Part shown: one piece after another, positions 8,570-17,650 of the stretch
Layout: every line of letters begins with the position of its first letter
How positions within the stretch are numbered: the stretch's first letter is position 1
NCBI RefSeq assembly: GCF_963674565.1
Contig: NZ_OY771430.1
Span: 1,550,001-1,614,000, forward strand
Direction: 5' to 3'
DNA: 64,000 bases
From: an uncultured Carboxylicivirga sp.
GTDB lineage: Bacteria > Bacteroidota > Bacteroidia > Bacteroidales > Marinilabiliaceae
Program-made: the position numbers and the translations under genes
Notes under the pieces: generated by a model
What the model was told of the DNA's origin: nothing
What the model saw: only the letters and a program-made list of their open reading frames with translations
The model's database searches: none

Positions 8570-10444
8570 TTATTTTTTATTCAGAATAGTTTCGATTTCA
8601 TCCATAATACTGTTCATTGCAGCAATGGCTTGTTCAAAAGGTTCTGAAGTTGTCATATCAACACCTGCTTTCTTTAAAATCTCAATCGGAAAATCAGAAC
8701 CTCCGGATGAGATAAACTCCATGTAACGTTCTTTAGCTCCCTTTTCACCAGCCAACACTTTTGATGCCAATGCCTGAGAAGCAACAAAACTTGTACTGTA
8801 TTGGTAAACATAGAAACTCATGTAAAAATGAGGAATAGCAGCCCATTCAATTCCGATGTTATCTTCAACCATACAAACCCCTTTATCGTGTCCGTAATAC
8901 TTACGACAAATATCGCTGTATAATTCAGTGAATTTCTGTCCGGTTAATGGCACACCTTGTTCAGCCATTTCATGAATTTTCAATTCAAATTCAGCAAACT
9001 GAGTCTGGCGGAATAAGGTTCCTTTAAAGCCATCCAACATGCTCATTAAGAGAGATAACTTCAAACCATCATCTTTAAGTTTCTCCTGCATCATATCATT
9101 TAACAAAACCTCGTTAAAAGTAGAAGCTACTTCGGCAACAAAAGTTGCATAATGAGATGTGGCGAAAGGTTGTGTTTTATTAGAATAATAGCTATGCATA
9201 GTGTGTCCCAACTCATGAGCCAATGTACTTACCTCGTTATATTGATCGGTATAGTTCATTAAAATGTATGGATGAACATCATATGCAGCACCGTTAGAAT
9301 ATGCCCCACTTCTTTTACCAGTGTTTGGATAAACATCAATCCAACGGTTATCAAAAGCTTGCTTTACAACACTTATATACTCTTTTCCAAGAGGTTTAAA
9401 AGCATTTAAGATTAATTCCTGCGCTTCGTCGTAAGTATATTTTAACTCTACACCCTTAACTGTTGGGGCATAAATATCTGAATACTTTAAAGTATCAACA
9501 CCCAACATACGTTTCTTCAATTCGAGATAACGGTGGAAAGTAGGCAAGTTTTTATTCACATTCTCAATTAACGAATGATATACCTCAACCGGAATATTAT
9601 TAGGTTTTAACGCTGATTCCAACGCTGATTCATAATTGCGTGATTTGGCACCAAACACATCTACCTTAATATTTCCATTTAAAAGTTCCCCATAAGTCCC
9701 TTCAAACTTCAAATAGTTGTCCCAATAGATCTTAGTAGCTTTTTCGCGATCTTCTCTGTTAGCAGATGCTCTTTGAACACTAAAAGCAGTGCGGTTTAAT
9801 TCAATCTCTTCACCATTACTTAAGGTCATATTCTCCCAAGGCATTTCGGCATTACTAAAAACATTGAAAGCAGAATTTGCCGTTCCGGTTATCATACCGG
9901 TTTTAGCCATTAAAGCCTCTTCAAGATCTGATAAAGTATGCTTTTTCATACGGGAAATATCTTCAAGATCAAGTCGATGAATTTCAAGCTTAGGCTCCTC
10001 CTTTAAAAATTTCTGAATGGTTTCATCAGATATTGCGGCCAACTCGGGAGATACGAAAGAAGCCAACTGACTAAAATTGATGAATACCTCACGAATCTTT
10101 TTAGTACGCGCCATATTATCCATGTCACGTAAGTCCATATCCGACTTTAATGATGCATAGATATATAAACGATAGCCTTCTTTCATCAAATTATCAGAGT
10201 ATGTCATATAAGCTAATAATTTATCAGCTGACACTCCCAGAGTACCTTTAAAATCAGAGATCTTCTTCATCTCTTCTTTAAATTCCTCCAGTTTCTGTTC
10301 CCATACTTCATCAGATTCATAAACAGGAGTCAGATCCCATTTGTATTGGTCTTCAACAGCTGAACGCTCTTGTTGTGCCTGAAGTGGTAATGTAGCGGCT
10401 AAAGCTAATATTACCATCATAAAAGGTTTAGTAAATCGTTTCAT
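8570..10444 (-). CDS. pepF: Exported oligoendopeptidase F (M3 metallopeptidase)
   Basis: The protein has 624 residues. A signal peptide (residues 1-23, ending LQAQ) is followed by an M3-family oligopeptidase of normal length. The zinc site HELGH is at residues 410-414, in HELGHTMHSYYS, with a further glutamate in the segment FVAEVASTFNE about 25 residues later. M3 oligopeptidases cut short peptides of roughly 7-20 residues. PepF of Firmicutes is cytoplasmic; this one should be periplasmic, fitting extracytoplasmic peptide use. It is monocistronic, with a terminator at 8523. A long leader region separates it from the divergent queuosine operon. Confidence 0.93.
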   Translation of the reverse strand: MKRFTKPFMMVILALAATLPLQAQQERSAVEDQYKWDLTPVYESDEVWEQKLEEFKEEMKKISDFKGTLGVSADKLLAYMTYSDNLMKEGYRLYIYASLKSDMDLRDMDNMARTKKIREVFINFSQLASFVSPELAAISDETIQKFLKEEPKLEIHRLDLEDISRMKKHTLSDLEEALMAKTGMITGTANSAFNVFSNAEMPWENMTLSNGEEIELNRTAFSVQRASANREDREKATKIYWDNYLKFEGTYGELLNGNIKVDVFGAKSRNYESALESALKPNNIPVEVYHSLIENVNKNLPTFHRYLELKKRMLGVDTLKYSDIYAPTVKGVELKYTYDEAQELILNAFKPLGKEYISVVKQAFDNRWIDVYPNTGKRSGAYSNGAAYDVHPYILMNYTDQYNEVSTLAHELGHTMHSYYSNKTQPFATSHYATFVAEVASTFNEVLLNDMMQEKLKDDGLKLSLLMSMLDGFKGTLFRQTQFAEFELKIHEMAEQGVPLTGQKFTELYSDICRKYYGHDKGVCMVEDNIGIEWAAIPHFYMSFYVYQYSTSFVASQALASKVLAGEKGAKERYMEFISSGGSDFPIEILKKAGVDMTTSEPFEQAIAAMNSIMDEIETILNKK

Positions 10445-10728
10445 TCTTTAGTTGTGTATTTTAGTAAGTTGCTAAAATAATGACATTGTTCATTTAAAAG
10501 AATGACTTATTTCATACAAAGTCCAATACCAGACTTATTTAGCATACTAGATTAGCGTTTAGCTCCTGTTATAGTCAACCTTACAAATACACTTATTATA
10601 TATTTGATTTGATGATATTTAAATAGAAATCAAATTTTAAAACATATCCTTTTTGAGTATATGATGTTAATCTATATTATTTGCTGACTACATTCAACTG
10701 ACAATCTGCAATAACACAAAACTTTTCC
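10445..10728. other. AT-rich divergent intergenic region
   Basis: No gene is seen here. The stretch lies between the divergent pepF and queuosine operons. It contains a second TATATTTG (10599-10606) that could be an additional plus-strand -7 element, and otherwise only low-complexity AT-rich sequence. Confidence 0.4.
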
Positions 10729-10736
10729 TATATTTG
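10729..10736 (+). promoter_or_regulatory. Bacteroidota-type -7 promoter element for queC
   Basis: TATATTTG matches TAnnTTTG and would start transcription at about 10742-10745, directly before the riboswitch. I see no good -33 TTG at the usual distance. Confidence 0.5.
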
Positions 10737-10752
10737 CAGCGATTTATTTAAA

Positions 10753-10795
10753 TCGGACAGTTCGAAACCATCCTGTCGGTAAAAAAAACTAGGAC
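10753..10795 (+). ncRNA. preQ1-I riboswitch
   Basis: A short hairpin (GACAG at 10756-10760 pairing with CTGTC at 10773-10777) has the loop TTCGAAACCATC. It is followed by the A-rich tail and CTAGGA ending at 10794, as in class I preQ1 aptamers of the H-type pseudoknot fold. It precedes queC-queE-queF, the preQ1 synthesis genes, as expected for feedback control. The terminal AGGA is about 100 bases before the queC ATG, so control by sequestering that element for queC is not straightforward. GGTAAAA in the aptamer tail (10778-10784) can pair with TTTTACC at 10842-10848, a possible alternative structure. Confidence 0.82.
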
Positions 10796-10895
10796 CTTGT
10801 ACAGTTATCTGTATATCATTTCTCGTTTGACACCTTGTGTGTTTTACCTTCACCAACGACTTTCCGGTTTATATCATCATCAAAATTATACGATC

Positions 10896-11561
10896 ATGGA
10901 TAAAGCCGTAGTATTATTATCAGGAGGTTTAGATTCGGCAGTGGCCTTATATCATGCCAAAAGCAAGGCTAAAGAAGTACATGCTATTTCGTTTGATTAC
11001 GGTCAGCGTCACAATAAAGAACTGAATTCTGCCAAAGCGATTGCACTTAAGGCAGGTGTAGCAGCTCATCAAATTGTTACTTTAAAGCTGGATCAATGGG
11101 GTGGATCTTCATTAACTGATAAAAGTATAGAAGTCGAGAATGGAGATGTTACACGAACTGACATTCCTGTAACATATGTTCCTGCCCGAAATATGGTATT
11201 TCTATCAGTAGCAGCATCCTATGCAGAAGCTATTGGCGCACAGAATATTTTTATTGGAGTTAGCCAGGTTGACTACTCCGGGTATGTTGACTGTCGTCAG
11301 GAGTTTATCGACAGCATGGAAAAAGCCATTAACCTAGGCACTGTAATGGGAGCTGAAAAGAATCAACCTATTAAAATACATGCTCCCTTTGTGAATATGA
11401 CCAAGTCAGAAGAAATTACTTTAGGAACAGAGTTAGGTGTGGATTTTGGTCTTACCTGGAGCTGTTACAGAGGAGGTGAAAAACCTTGCGGCACCTGCGA
11501 CAGTTGTCTACTAAGAGCAAAAGCATTTGCTGAAGCCGGAGTAATTGATACTTCATTATAA
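10896..11561 (+). CDS. queC: 7-cyano-7-deazaguanine synthase
   Basis: The 221-residue enzyme converts 7-carboxy-7-deazaguanine to preQ0 with ATP and ammonia. The PP-loop SGGLDS lies at the N-terminus, and the C-terminal zinc site is formed by CYRGGEKPCGTCDSC. I place the start at the ATG at 10896 (MDKAVVLLSGG), as in other QueC proteins. The frame stays open upstream to a TTG at 10797, but that would add an untypical 33-residue leader and begin only two bases after the riboswitch AGGA. It is the first gene of queC-queE-queF. Confidence 0.95.
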   Translation: MDKAVVLLSGGLDSAVALYHAKSKAKEVHAISFDYGQRHNKELNSAKAIALKAGVAAHQIVTLKLDQWGGSSLTDKSIEVENGDVTRTDIPVTYVPARNMVFLSVAASYAEAIGAQNIFIGVSQVDYSGYVDCRQEFIDSMEKAINLGTVMGAEKNQPIKIHAPFVNMTKSEEITLGTELGVDFGLTWSCYRGGEKPCGTCDSCLLRAKAFAEAGVIDTSL

Positions 11562-11603
11562 TTCAAAGCCCAATTAGAAACAACGTAAGCATTTTAAGTG
11601 AAG

Positions 11604-12461
11604 ATGAGTAAATTGGTTTTAGCCAACGAAGGAGTTTTTCCGGTTGTGAAAGATAAAAATGGTAATCCGTTAAGCGATCAGCCCAAAACAGGCTTATTGA
11701 TGCCGGGTACCATTCAGGGAGAAGGAAAGCTGGCAGGTGTACCCTCACTATTTATTCGTTTATCGAGTTGTAACCTTCGTTGCATCTGGCAAATGGAAGA
11801 CGGCAGTTATTGTCGTTGCGATACTACCTATGCATCTTTTCATCCCGATCAAACCATAGAAATGGAAGTGGATGAGATAGTTCAATGGCTTAAACACAAC
11901 CTCGGTTCTGTAAAGCATGTTGTAGTTACTGGTGGCGAACCTCTGTTACAAAAGAAACCTTTAGCTGTTCTTTGCCAAAAGATAAAAGAAGAATTGAACC
12001 TGCATATTACAATAGAAAGTAACGGAACATTATTCGATAGTGAAGTTGCTCAATGGGTTGATCTGTTTAGTATTTCACCAAAATTGCGTAATTCAGAGCC
12101 CAATGCAGAAAAGCTGGCCTCTTACAACCTGAAAGATGCCGGTCCTTTTAAGTTTCATGCCGAAAAGCGCCGCAATATTGGCGCACTACAATCCTACATC
12201 AACATTTGTAATCAATCAGATAAGGAATTACAGTTGAAATTTGTGATTGGAAAACCAGAAGATTATAAAGAGATTCAAAGCGAATACCTGGATCAATTAG
12301 CCGATTATCATTCAAATGACATTCTGCTGATGCCCTTGGGGGCCACCCGTGAAGAAATAGCCAAGTCGGCTCCAATGGTTCTTGAAATGAGCATTGCCAA
12401 CGGTTGGCGTTATAGCCCACGTGTACATATTGAATTGTTCGGATCAAAAAGCGGAGTTTGA
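11604..12461 (+). CDS. queE: 7-carboxy-7-deazaguanine synthase (radical SAM)
   Basis: The protein is about 285 residues from the ATG at 11604 (GTG at 11598 is an alternative). It forms carboxydeazaguanine from carboxytetrahydropterin. The radical SAM cluster loop is unusual: CNLRCIWQMEDGSYCRCDT. It keeps CxxxC, but nine residues, one of them an extra cysteine, are inserted before the last CDT cysteine, giving CX3CX11C instead of CX3CX2C. Expanded cluster loops are known in some QueE proteins. The TGGEPLLQ motif for SAM binding is present. It follows queC by 42 bases. Confidence 0.92.
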   Translation: MSKLVLANEGVFPVVKDKNGNPLSDQPKTGLLMPGTIQGEGKLAGVPSLFIRLSSCNLRCIWQMEDGSYCRCDTTYASFHPDQTIEMEVDEIVQWLKHNLGSVKHVVVTGGEPLLQKKPLAVLCQKIKEELNLHITIESNGTLFDSEVAQWVDLFSISPKLRNSEPNAEKLASYNLKDAGPFKFHAEKRRNIGALQSYINICNQSDKELQLKFVIGKPEDYKEIQSEYLDQLADYHSNDILLMPLGATREEIAKSAPMVLEMSIANGWRYSPRVHIELFGSKSGV

Positions 12462-12468
12462 CATAAGC

Positions 12469-12497
12469 CGCTAGCTGTTAGCTAATAGCTTTCAGCC
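12469..12497. repeat. AGCT-rich intergenic repeat, copy 1
   Basis: The queE-queF gap contains a self-similar TAGCTGTTAGCTAATAGC stretch ending TTTCAGCC. An inverted relative lies after queF at 13421-13460, so the two flank queF. Confidence 0.5.
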
Positions 12498-12550
12498 TCT
12501 ATTATCAAACATCTAAAAGCGAAGCGTTCTAACCTCTAACAACTTATAAT

Positions 12551-13417
12551 ATGTCTGAAGATAAATTCCTGGGCAAGCAAGTCACCTACCCTCAACACTA
12601 TGCTCCCGAAATGTTGCTGGCTGTGCCGCGTCAACTAAACCGTGAGCAATATGGTTTGCAGGAAAACAACCTGCCGTTTGTTGGTTTGGATGTTTGGCAT
12701 GCTTATGAATTGAGTTTTCTTACAGAGAAAGGGTTACCTGTTACGGGCTTATTAAAACTGGTTTACCCATCGGATAATGAGTTTTTGGTCGAAAGTAAAT
12801 CATTAAAACTTTATCTTAATTCCTTTAACATGGAACGCTATGGAAGCTATCCAAAGGAAGGAATCAAATTGGTAACTGACATCATTAAAAAGGATTTAGA
12901 TAAGACTTTAAAAACAAAAGTTCAGGTTTCGTTTTTCGACAAGATTGAAACGAACAGCCCTTTTGATTTTACTGCTTACCAAGTATTAGAAGATGAACCT
13001 ATTGCATCAGAAATTAGTTTTGATCATTTTAATGAGGCTCCTGAATTATTAAAGTATACTTCAAATACAAATTTAAAAGTAGGCTCTCACCTATTGAGAA
13101 GCAACTGTAAAATTACCAATCAACCCGATTGGGGATCAGCCTACATTTATCTTAAAGGAGAACAAACACCAGACAAAATGAGTCTGCTTCAATATCTGGT
13201 TTCTATCCGCAACGAAAATCATTTTCACGAAGAGATTTGTGAGATGATTTACACACGCCTTTGGAATCTGTTCAAACCGGAGGAATTGATGGTAGCTTGT
13301 ATATATACCCGTCGTGGTGGTATCGACATCTGCCCTGTACGAGCCAATCGAAGTAGCTTACTGAAACTTGAACTAACCAACCCGGAAGTTTTATCATTGA
13401 AACTACTACGACAATAA
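12551..13417 (+). CDS. queF: NADPH-dependent 7-cyano-7-deazaguanine reductase, long form
   Basis: The 288-residue enzyme reduces preQ0 to preQ1. Its length and two-domain tunnelling-fold layout match the YqcD/E. coli-type long QueF. The catalytic cysteine is in LLRSNCKITNQPDWG (near residue 187), the cysteine that forms the thioimide with preQ0, followed by the conserved QPDWGS segment. The C-terminal half contains the substrate-binding glutamate region HFHEEICE. It is the third gene of the queuosine operon, 89 bases after queE across an AGCT-rich repeat. Confidence 0.94.
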   Translation: MSEDKFLGKQVTYPQHYAPEMLLAVPRQLNREQYGLQENNLPFVGLDVWHAYELSFLTEKGLPVTGLLKLVYPSDNEFLVESKSLKLYLNSFNMERYGSYPKEGIKLVTDIIKKDLDKTLKTKVQVSFFDKIETNSPFDFTAYQVLEDEPIASEISFDHFNEAPELLKYTSNTNLKVGSHLLRSNCKITNQPDWGSAYIYLKGEQTPDKMSLLQYLVSIRNENHFHEEICEMIYTRLWNLFKPEELMVACIYTRRGGIDICPVRANRSSLLKLELTNPEVLSLKLLRQ

Positions 13418-13420
13418 CCT

Positions 13421-13460
13421 TGCTATAAGCTATTAGCTGAAAGTTAGAGACTATTAGCTG
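13421..13460. repeat. AGCT-rich intergenic repeat, copy 2
   Basis: TAAGCTATTAGCTGAAAG and a further CTATTAGCTG lie after queF. The first part is close to the reverse complement of the copy at 12469. The repeat runs into the last codons and stop of the convergent phosphoesterase gene. Confidence 0.5.
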
Positions 13461-13953
13461 TTTTGGGTCCCAATTCAATAACCTCCATATCTTTAATATC
13501 ATCTCCGTCAATAGTGAATCTAAGTGCTGTTCTTACTGCATGAAATCCAGAGCGCCCTGCAGCACCAGGATTCATGTGCAGGAGTTCAAGATTTTTATCA
13601 TACATCACCTTTAGTATATGAGAGTGCCCGGTTATAAAAAGCTTGGGCTTCTTTTTTATTAATTCAGCTTTCACCCGTTTTTCATACCTTCCCGGATAAC
13701 CACCTATGTGAATAAGATACACCTGCAAGCCTTCGCATTCAAATTCAAGCACTTCATTCAACTCCTGCCTAATTACAGAACCGTCGATGTTACCATACAC
13801 TGCCTTCACAGGTTTAAATGCACGCATCTCATCCAGAACTTTTATATCACCTAAATCACCAGCATGCCAAATCTCGTCCACATCTTTGAACAATTCTTTA
13901 AATCGTGTGTCAAAATATGAGTGAGTATCAGATAAAAGACCAATTCTTTTCAT
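13444..13953 (-). CDS. YfcE/MJ0936-type metallophosphoesterase
   Basis: The 169-residue calcineurin-like phosphoesterase has the metal-binding motifs in order: LLSDTH near the N-terminus, HAGDLGD, YGNIDG, and TGHSH followed by NPGAAGRSG. It is of typical length for the single-domain YfcE/MJ0936 group, which hydrolyses phosphodiesters in vitro; the natural substrate is unknown. It is convergent with queF and divergent from ppk1. The last codons overlap an AGCT-rich repeat, so the C-terminal residues KTANSL may be repeat-derived. Confidence 0.9.
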   Translation of the reverse strand: MKRIGLLSDTHSYFDTRFKELFKDVDEIWHAGDLGDIKVLDEMRAFKPVKAVYGNIDGSVIRQELNEVLEFECEGLQVYLIHIGGYPGRYEKRVKAELIKKKPKLFITGHSHILKVMYDKNLELLHMNPGAAGRSGFHAVRTALRFTIDGDDIKDMEVIELGPKTANSL

Positions 13954-14033
13954 TTATCAAGCTAAATACACTACAAAGAATGCTTAAAAATAGGGCTTTT
14001 TTTATAAATTTAATGCCTATCAATTGAGTGAAT

Positions 14034-16139
14034 ATGACCCAACATTTTTTCAATCGTGACATCAGCTGGCTATCATTTAATCATCGGGTTTTGGAAGAGG
14101 CGAAAGATGATAGTTTACCTCTATTCGAACGTATTAAGTTCATGGCAATCTATTCCAATAATCTGGATGAATTTTATAAAGTAAGGGTTGCTGAATATCG
14201 TAATGCAGCAGCTGACCCCCAGAGTTTTCCCGATATTCCGGATGCTGAAAAAACGTTGGAAAAAATCAACTCTATTGTAGCGCAGCACTGGCTTGATTTT
14301 AGTCAGATTTTGAAAGAATCCATTTTGCCTCAGATGCATCTAAATGGATTAATTCTGCATTATAAAAGCTATCCAACACATCCCAGTCATCTTAAGTTTA
14401 TCAGAGAGTTCTTCGACACTGAACTAACTCCATACGTACAGCCTGTTCTCCTAAACAAAGGAACACGCACCTTCTTAAGGGACAACAGGTTATATTTGGC
14501 CATCAAGCTTTTTAAGAAAACTAAAAACGAAGAATCTAAAAAGTTTCGCAAGCCACGCTATGCTCTGATAAAACTGCCAACCAGCGATGCACCACGTTTT
14601 ATTGAATTGCCCAAAGCTGACAACCAGCATCACATTGTTTTTTTGGATGATGTAATCAGATATAATTTACAGGAACTATTTCCTGGTTTTGATGTTGTTG
14701 GAAGCTGGGGGATCAAACTGGCCCGTGACGCTGATTTAGGTATTGAAGATGAATTTGGTGGAGATTTAATTGAACGGATTAAAGAAAACCTGGCCAAGAG
14801 AAAAATTGGTAAACCAGCAGGTTTTCTGCACGATAGAAACATTCCACTCGACTTGTTGCATTACCTACAGGATACTTTTGATATTAATTCAAACGAATTG
14901 GTTGCGACAGGTAGTTATCTAAACTCACATGATTTCTTTACCTTTCCAACTCACCATACTCCACATTTGGTATGGAATGCGCCTAAAGCCATTCTTCCTT
15001 TTGAGTTAGAGGAAGCCGGATCAATGTTTGAGGCTATCAAACGCAAAGAACGTGTTTTACATTATCCATATCACTCGTTTAAATATGTAATTCAGTTTTT
15101 ACACGAAGCTGCAACCGACCCAAAGGTAGAAGAGATTAAACTGACACAATACCGGGTTGCCAATAACTCCGAAGTTGTAAGTGCTTTAATTGCAGCTGCT
15201 CACAACAATAAAAAAGTAACTGTATTTGTTGAAGTTAAAGCACGTTTTGACGAGGAGAACAATATCTATTTTGCTCAACAGATGGAACGTGCTGGAATCA
15301 AGATCATTTATAGCATACCAGGCTTAAAGGTTCATGCGAAGATGGCCCTTGTTTTAAGAAGAGCTAACGGAGTTAGAAAACGTTCGTTCGCCTATTTGAG
15401 TACCGGTAACTTCAACGAAAAAACAGCCCGTCTTTATACCGACCATGGATTCTTCACTTGTAACGATGAGTATCTTGATGATATGGAGAATGTATTTAAA
15501 TATTTAAGCAATCAAAGGACTAAACCTCATTTGAACAAACTCCTCGTTACCAAGATCAATCTACGTAAAAATATAATGGATCGAATCAATCGTGAGATTG
15601 AGCTAGCAAAAAACGGCAAAAAAGGTTATATCTTACTTAAGATGAATGGCATTCAAAATAAAAACCTCATCAACAAATTGTATGAGGCGAGCCGTGCGGG
15701 TGTAAAAATCGATTTAATAGTGAGAGGTATATGCTGTTTAGTTCCTGATAAATCATACAGTAGAAATATAAGAGTTCTACGTTTGGTTGACAGTTATCTG
15801 GAACATCCTCGTATATGGGTATTTGGTAACGATGGCCAAAAAGAAATGTTTTTATCATCAGCAGATTGGCTGAACCGTAATATTAACCGACGAATCGAAA
15901 CGGCTTTCCCGATAGAAAACGATGATTTGAAGAATGAGATACTTGATATACTGGAAATGCAACTTAAAGACAACGTTAAGGTTCGTCGTATCGATGCCAA
16001 CCTGAACAACATACTTGACCCAAGTGACAGACCTCCGTTACGTGCACAGGTAAGCACATACAAATATCTCTTAGAAAAAGATCAGGCCACCAGAGAAAAA
16101 CACATGCAAAAAACCGAAACCAAACCCACAAAAGAATGA
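14034..16139 (+). CDS. ppk1: Polyphosphate kinase 1
   Basis: The 701-residue enzyme makes polyphosphate reversibly from ATP. It opens with FFNRDISWLSFNHRVLEEA, typical of the PPK1 N-domain. The catalytic phosphohistidine region IPGLKVHAKMALV, the segment YLSTGNFNE and the second conserved His region LFTDHGFF-like (LYTDHGFFT) are present, and SSADWLNRNINRR lies near the end. The ATG at 14034 fits the family better than the GTG at 14028. It overlaps the SixA-like gene by four bases (ATGA), indicating translational coupling. Confidence 0.96.
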   Translation: MTQHFFNRDISWLSFNHRVLEEAKDDSLPLFERIKFMAIYSNNLDEFYKVRVAEYRNAAADPQSFPDIPDAEKTLEKINSIVAQHWLDFSQILKESILPQMHLNGLILHYKSYPTHPSHLKFIREFFDTELTPYVQPVLLNKGTRTFLRDNRLYLAIKLFKKTKNEESKKFRKPRYALIKLPTSDAPRFIELPKADNQHHIVFLDDVIRYNLQELFPGFDVVGSWGIKLARDADLGIEDEFGGDLIERIKENLAKRKIGKPAGFLHDRNIPLDLLHYLQDTFDINSNELVATGSYLNSHDFFTFPTHHTPHLVWNAPKAILPFELEEAGSMFEAIKRKERVLHYPYHSFKYVIQFLHEAATDPKVEEIKLTQYRVANNSEVVSALIAAAHNNKKVTVFVEVKARFDEENNIYFAQQMERAGIKIIYSIPGLKVHAKMALVLRRANGVRKRSFAYLSTGNFNEKTARLYTDHGFFTCNDEYLDDMENVFKYLSNQRTKPHLNKLLVTKINLRKNIMDRINREIELAKNGKKGYILLKMNGIQNKNLINKLYEASRAGVKIDLIVRGICCLVPDKSYSRNIRVLRLVDSYLEHPRIWVFGNDGQKEMFLSSADWLNRNINRRIETAFPIENDDLKNEILDILEMQLKDNVKVRRIDANLNNILDPSDRPPLRAQVSTYKYLLEKDQATREKHMQKTETKPTKE

Positions 16140-16636
16140 AAAGATTGATCTTAGTGCGACATGCTAAAACAGAACAATTAGACTTTGGCAGTACCAAAAC
16201 CGATTATCAGCGAGAACTCAAATCCAGAGGTTTTGACGATAGTGAGATTATTGCACAAAAGCTAAATAAAATGGGCGTTATGCCAGATTGGATCTTATCA
16301 AGTTCTGCCAAACGTGCCAAACAAACGGCCAAACACATCGCTAAGCATATTCATTACAATGAAGAGCAAATTGAATTTCAACGTTTCATTTACGATGGTT
16401 ACACAACCTCAGAGTTTCTAGGTTTTCTTGAGAAATACGATAATTATGAAACGGTTATGGTGGTTGGTCATAATCCGGAGATAGCTATGTTGGGAATCAA
16501 TCTGAGTGATGGAGACTATTACCACTTCCCAACATGTGCTACAACTTCCATAACGTTCGATGTAGAGAGTTGGGCTGATATAAATGCAAGAGAAGGAAAA
16601 CCTGAATGGTTTATCTATCCCGGCATGTTTAAATAG
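16136..16636 (+). CDS. SixA-like histidine phosphatase
   Basis: The 166-residue protein is of the histidine phosphatase superfamily. It starts MKRLILVRHAKTE, with the RHA catalytic motif, and has the second histidine in VVGHNPE. The length and the SSSAKRAKQTA segment match SixA-type protein phosphohistidine phosphatases. It is translationally coupled to ppk1. I infer a link to phosphate or phosphohistidine metabolism; the substrate is not shown. Confidence 0.88.
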   Translation: MKRLILVRHAKTEQLDFGSTKTDYQRELKSRGFDDSEIIAQKLNKMGVMPDWILSSSAKRAKQTAKHIAKHIHYNEEQIEFQRFIYDGYTTSEFLGFLEKYDNYETVMVVGHNPEIAMLGINLSDGDYYHFPTCATTSITFDVESWADINAREGKPEWFIYPGMFK

Positions 16637-16651
16637 CCTCAAGCTCTTCTG

Positions 16652-17521
16652 ATGACCCAAATAATCAAGGCAAAAACTATATTAGGCACGGTTAAACAGC
16701 CTGATCACTGGTTTGGTAATTCATATAATCTGAACCTTTACAGAGGGTGTTCGCATGGTTGTATATATTGCGATTCGAGGAGTACGTGCTATCAGATTCA
16801 GGATTTTGATACCATTCAAATAAAAGGTAATGCCCTGGAACTACTTCATAAGGAGTTGCGGTCGAAAAAGAAAAGAGGAACCATCAGTTTTGGATCAATG
16901 AATGATTGCTACATGCCCATTGAAGCAAAACAAAAATTAACCCGAAGAGCCTTGGAAATTGTTGCTCATCATAAATTTCCGGTGCATATTATTACCAAAG
17001 GAACACTGGTTACACGCGATATTGATCTGCTAAAAGAAATTGGTAAAATATACTCGGCTGTTAGTATAACTATTACTTCAGCCGATAATGATCTAGCTAA
17101 ACGAATAGAACCTAACGCTCCCAAATCTTCAGAAAGATTTGCAGCACTTAATCAATTGCGAAAAGGAGGAATATATGCAGGTATAACGCTTATGCCCATT
17201 CTGCCTTTTATTAACGATACCGAAGAAAATATCAGGCAATTGGTTGAACTGGCGGCAAAGAATAATGTTGCTTATATTATTGCATCAATGGGAATGACCA
17301 TACGCGAAGGTCAGCGGGAATATTTCTATGAAAAGCTTGATAAAGAATTTCCGGGAATGAAAGAAAAATACATTTCTACTTTTGGTGAAAATTACGGCTG
17401 TGGTTCCCCCAATAGCAAAAGATTACAAGAAGTTTTTAAAAGCACCTGCCTCAAATACGGTATCTCAACTAAAATGAAGTTTTATGAACCGGAACCAAAT
17501 AGTCAAATGACATTGTTTTAA
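16652..17521 (+). CDS. SplB-like radical SAM protein
   Basis: The 289-residue protein is of the COG1533/SplB-like group. The cluster motif is CSHGCIYC near residue 33, preceded by NLYRG, and TITSADNDLAKRIEPNAPK fits the family. It starts 16 bases after the SixA-like gene, so it is probably the third gene of the ppk1 operon. Spore photoproduct lyase itself is unlikely in a non-spore-former; most relatives have no known substrate. Confidence 0.87.
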   Translation: MTQIIKAKTILGTVKQPDHWFGNSYNLNLYRGCSHGCIYCDSRSTCYQIQDFDTIQIKGNALELLHKELRSKKKRGTISFGSMNDCYMPIEAKQKLTRRALEIVAHHKFPVHIITKGTLVTRDIDLLKEIGKIYSAVSITITSADNDLAKRIEPNAPKSSERFAALNQLRKGGIYAGITLMPILPFINDTEENIRQLVELAAKNNVAYIIASMGMTIREGQREYFYEKLDKEFPGMKEKYISTFGENYGCGSPNSKRLQEVFKSTCLKYGISTKMKFYEPEPNSQMTLF

Positions 17522-17650
17522 GATAAATGTATAAAGGTAAAAGTCAAAAGTAGATTGAATTGTTAATAACATTCTTCAATCAATTGAAATCGACCAATCG
17601 ATTAATTGATAATTACTTTAAATATTTAAAATTGGATTTTGAATTTAATT

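Noticed and set aside
10797..10895. N-terminal extension of QueC from a TTG
   Set aside because: QueC proteins start at MDKAVVLLSGG-like sequence; the TTG begins two bases after the riboswitch AGGA. Kept only as an oddity.
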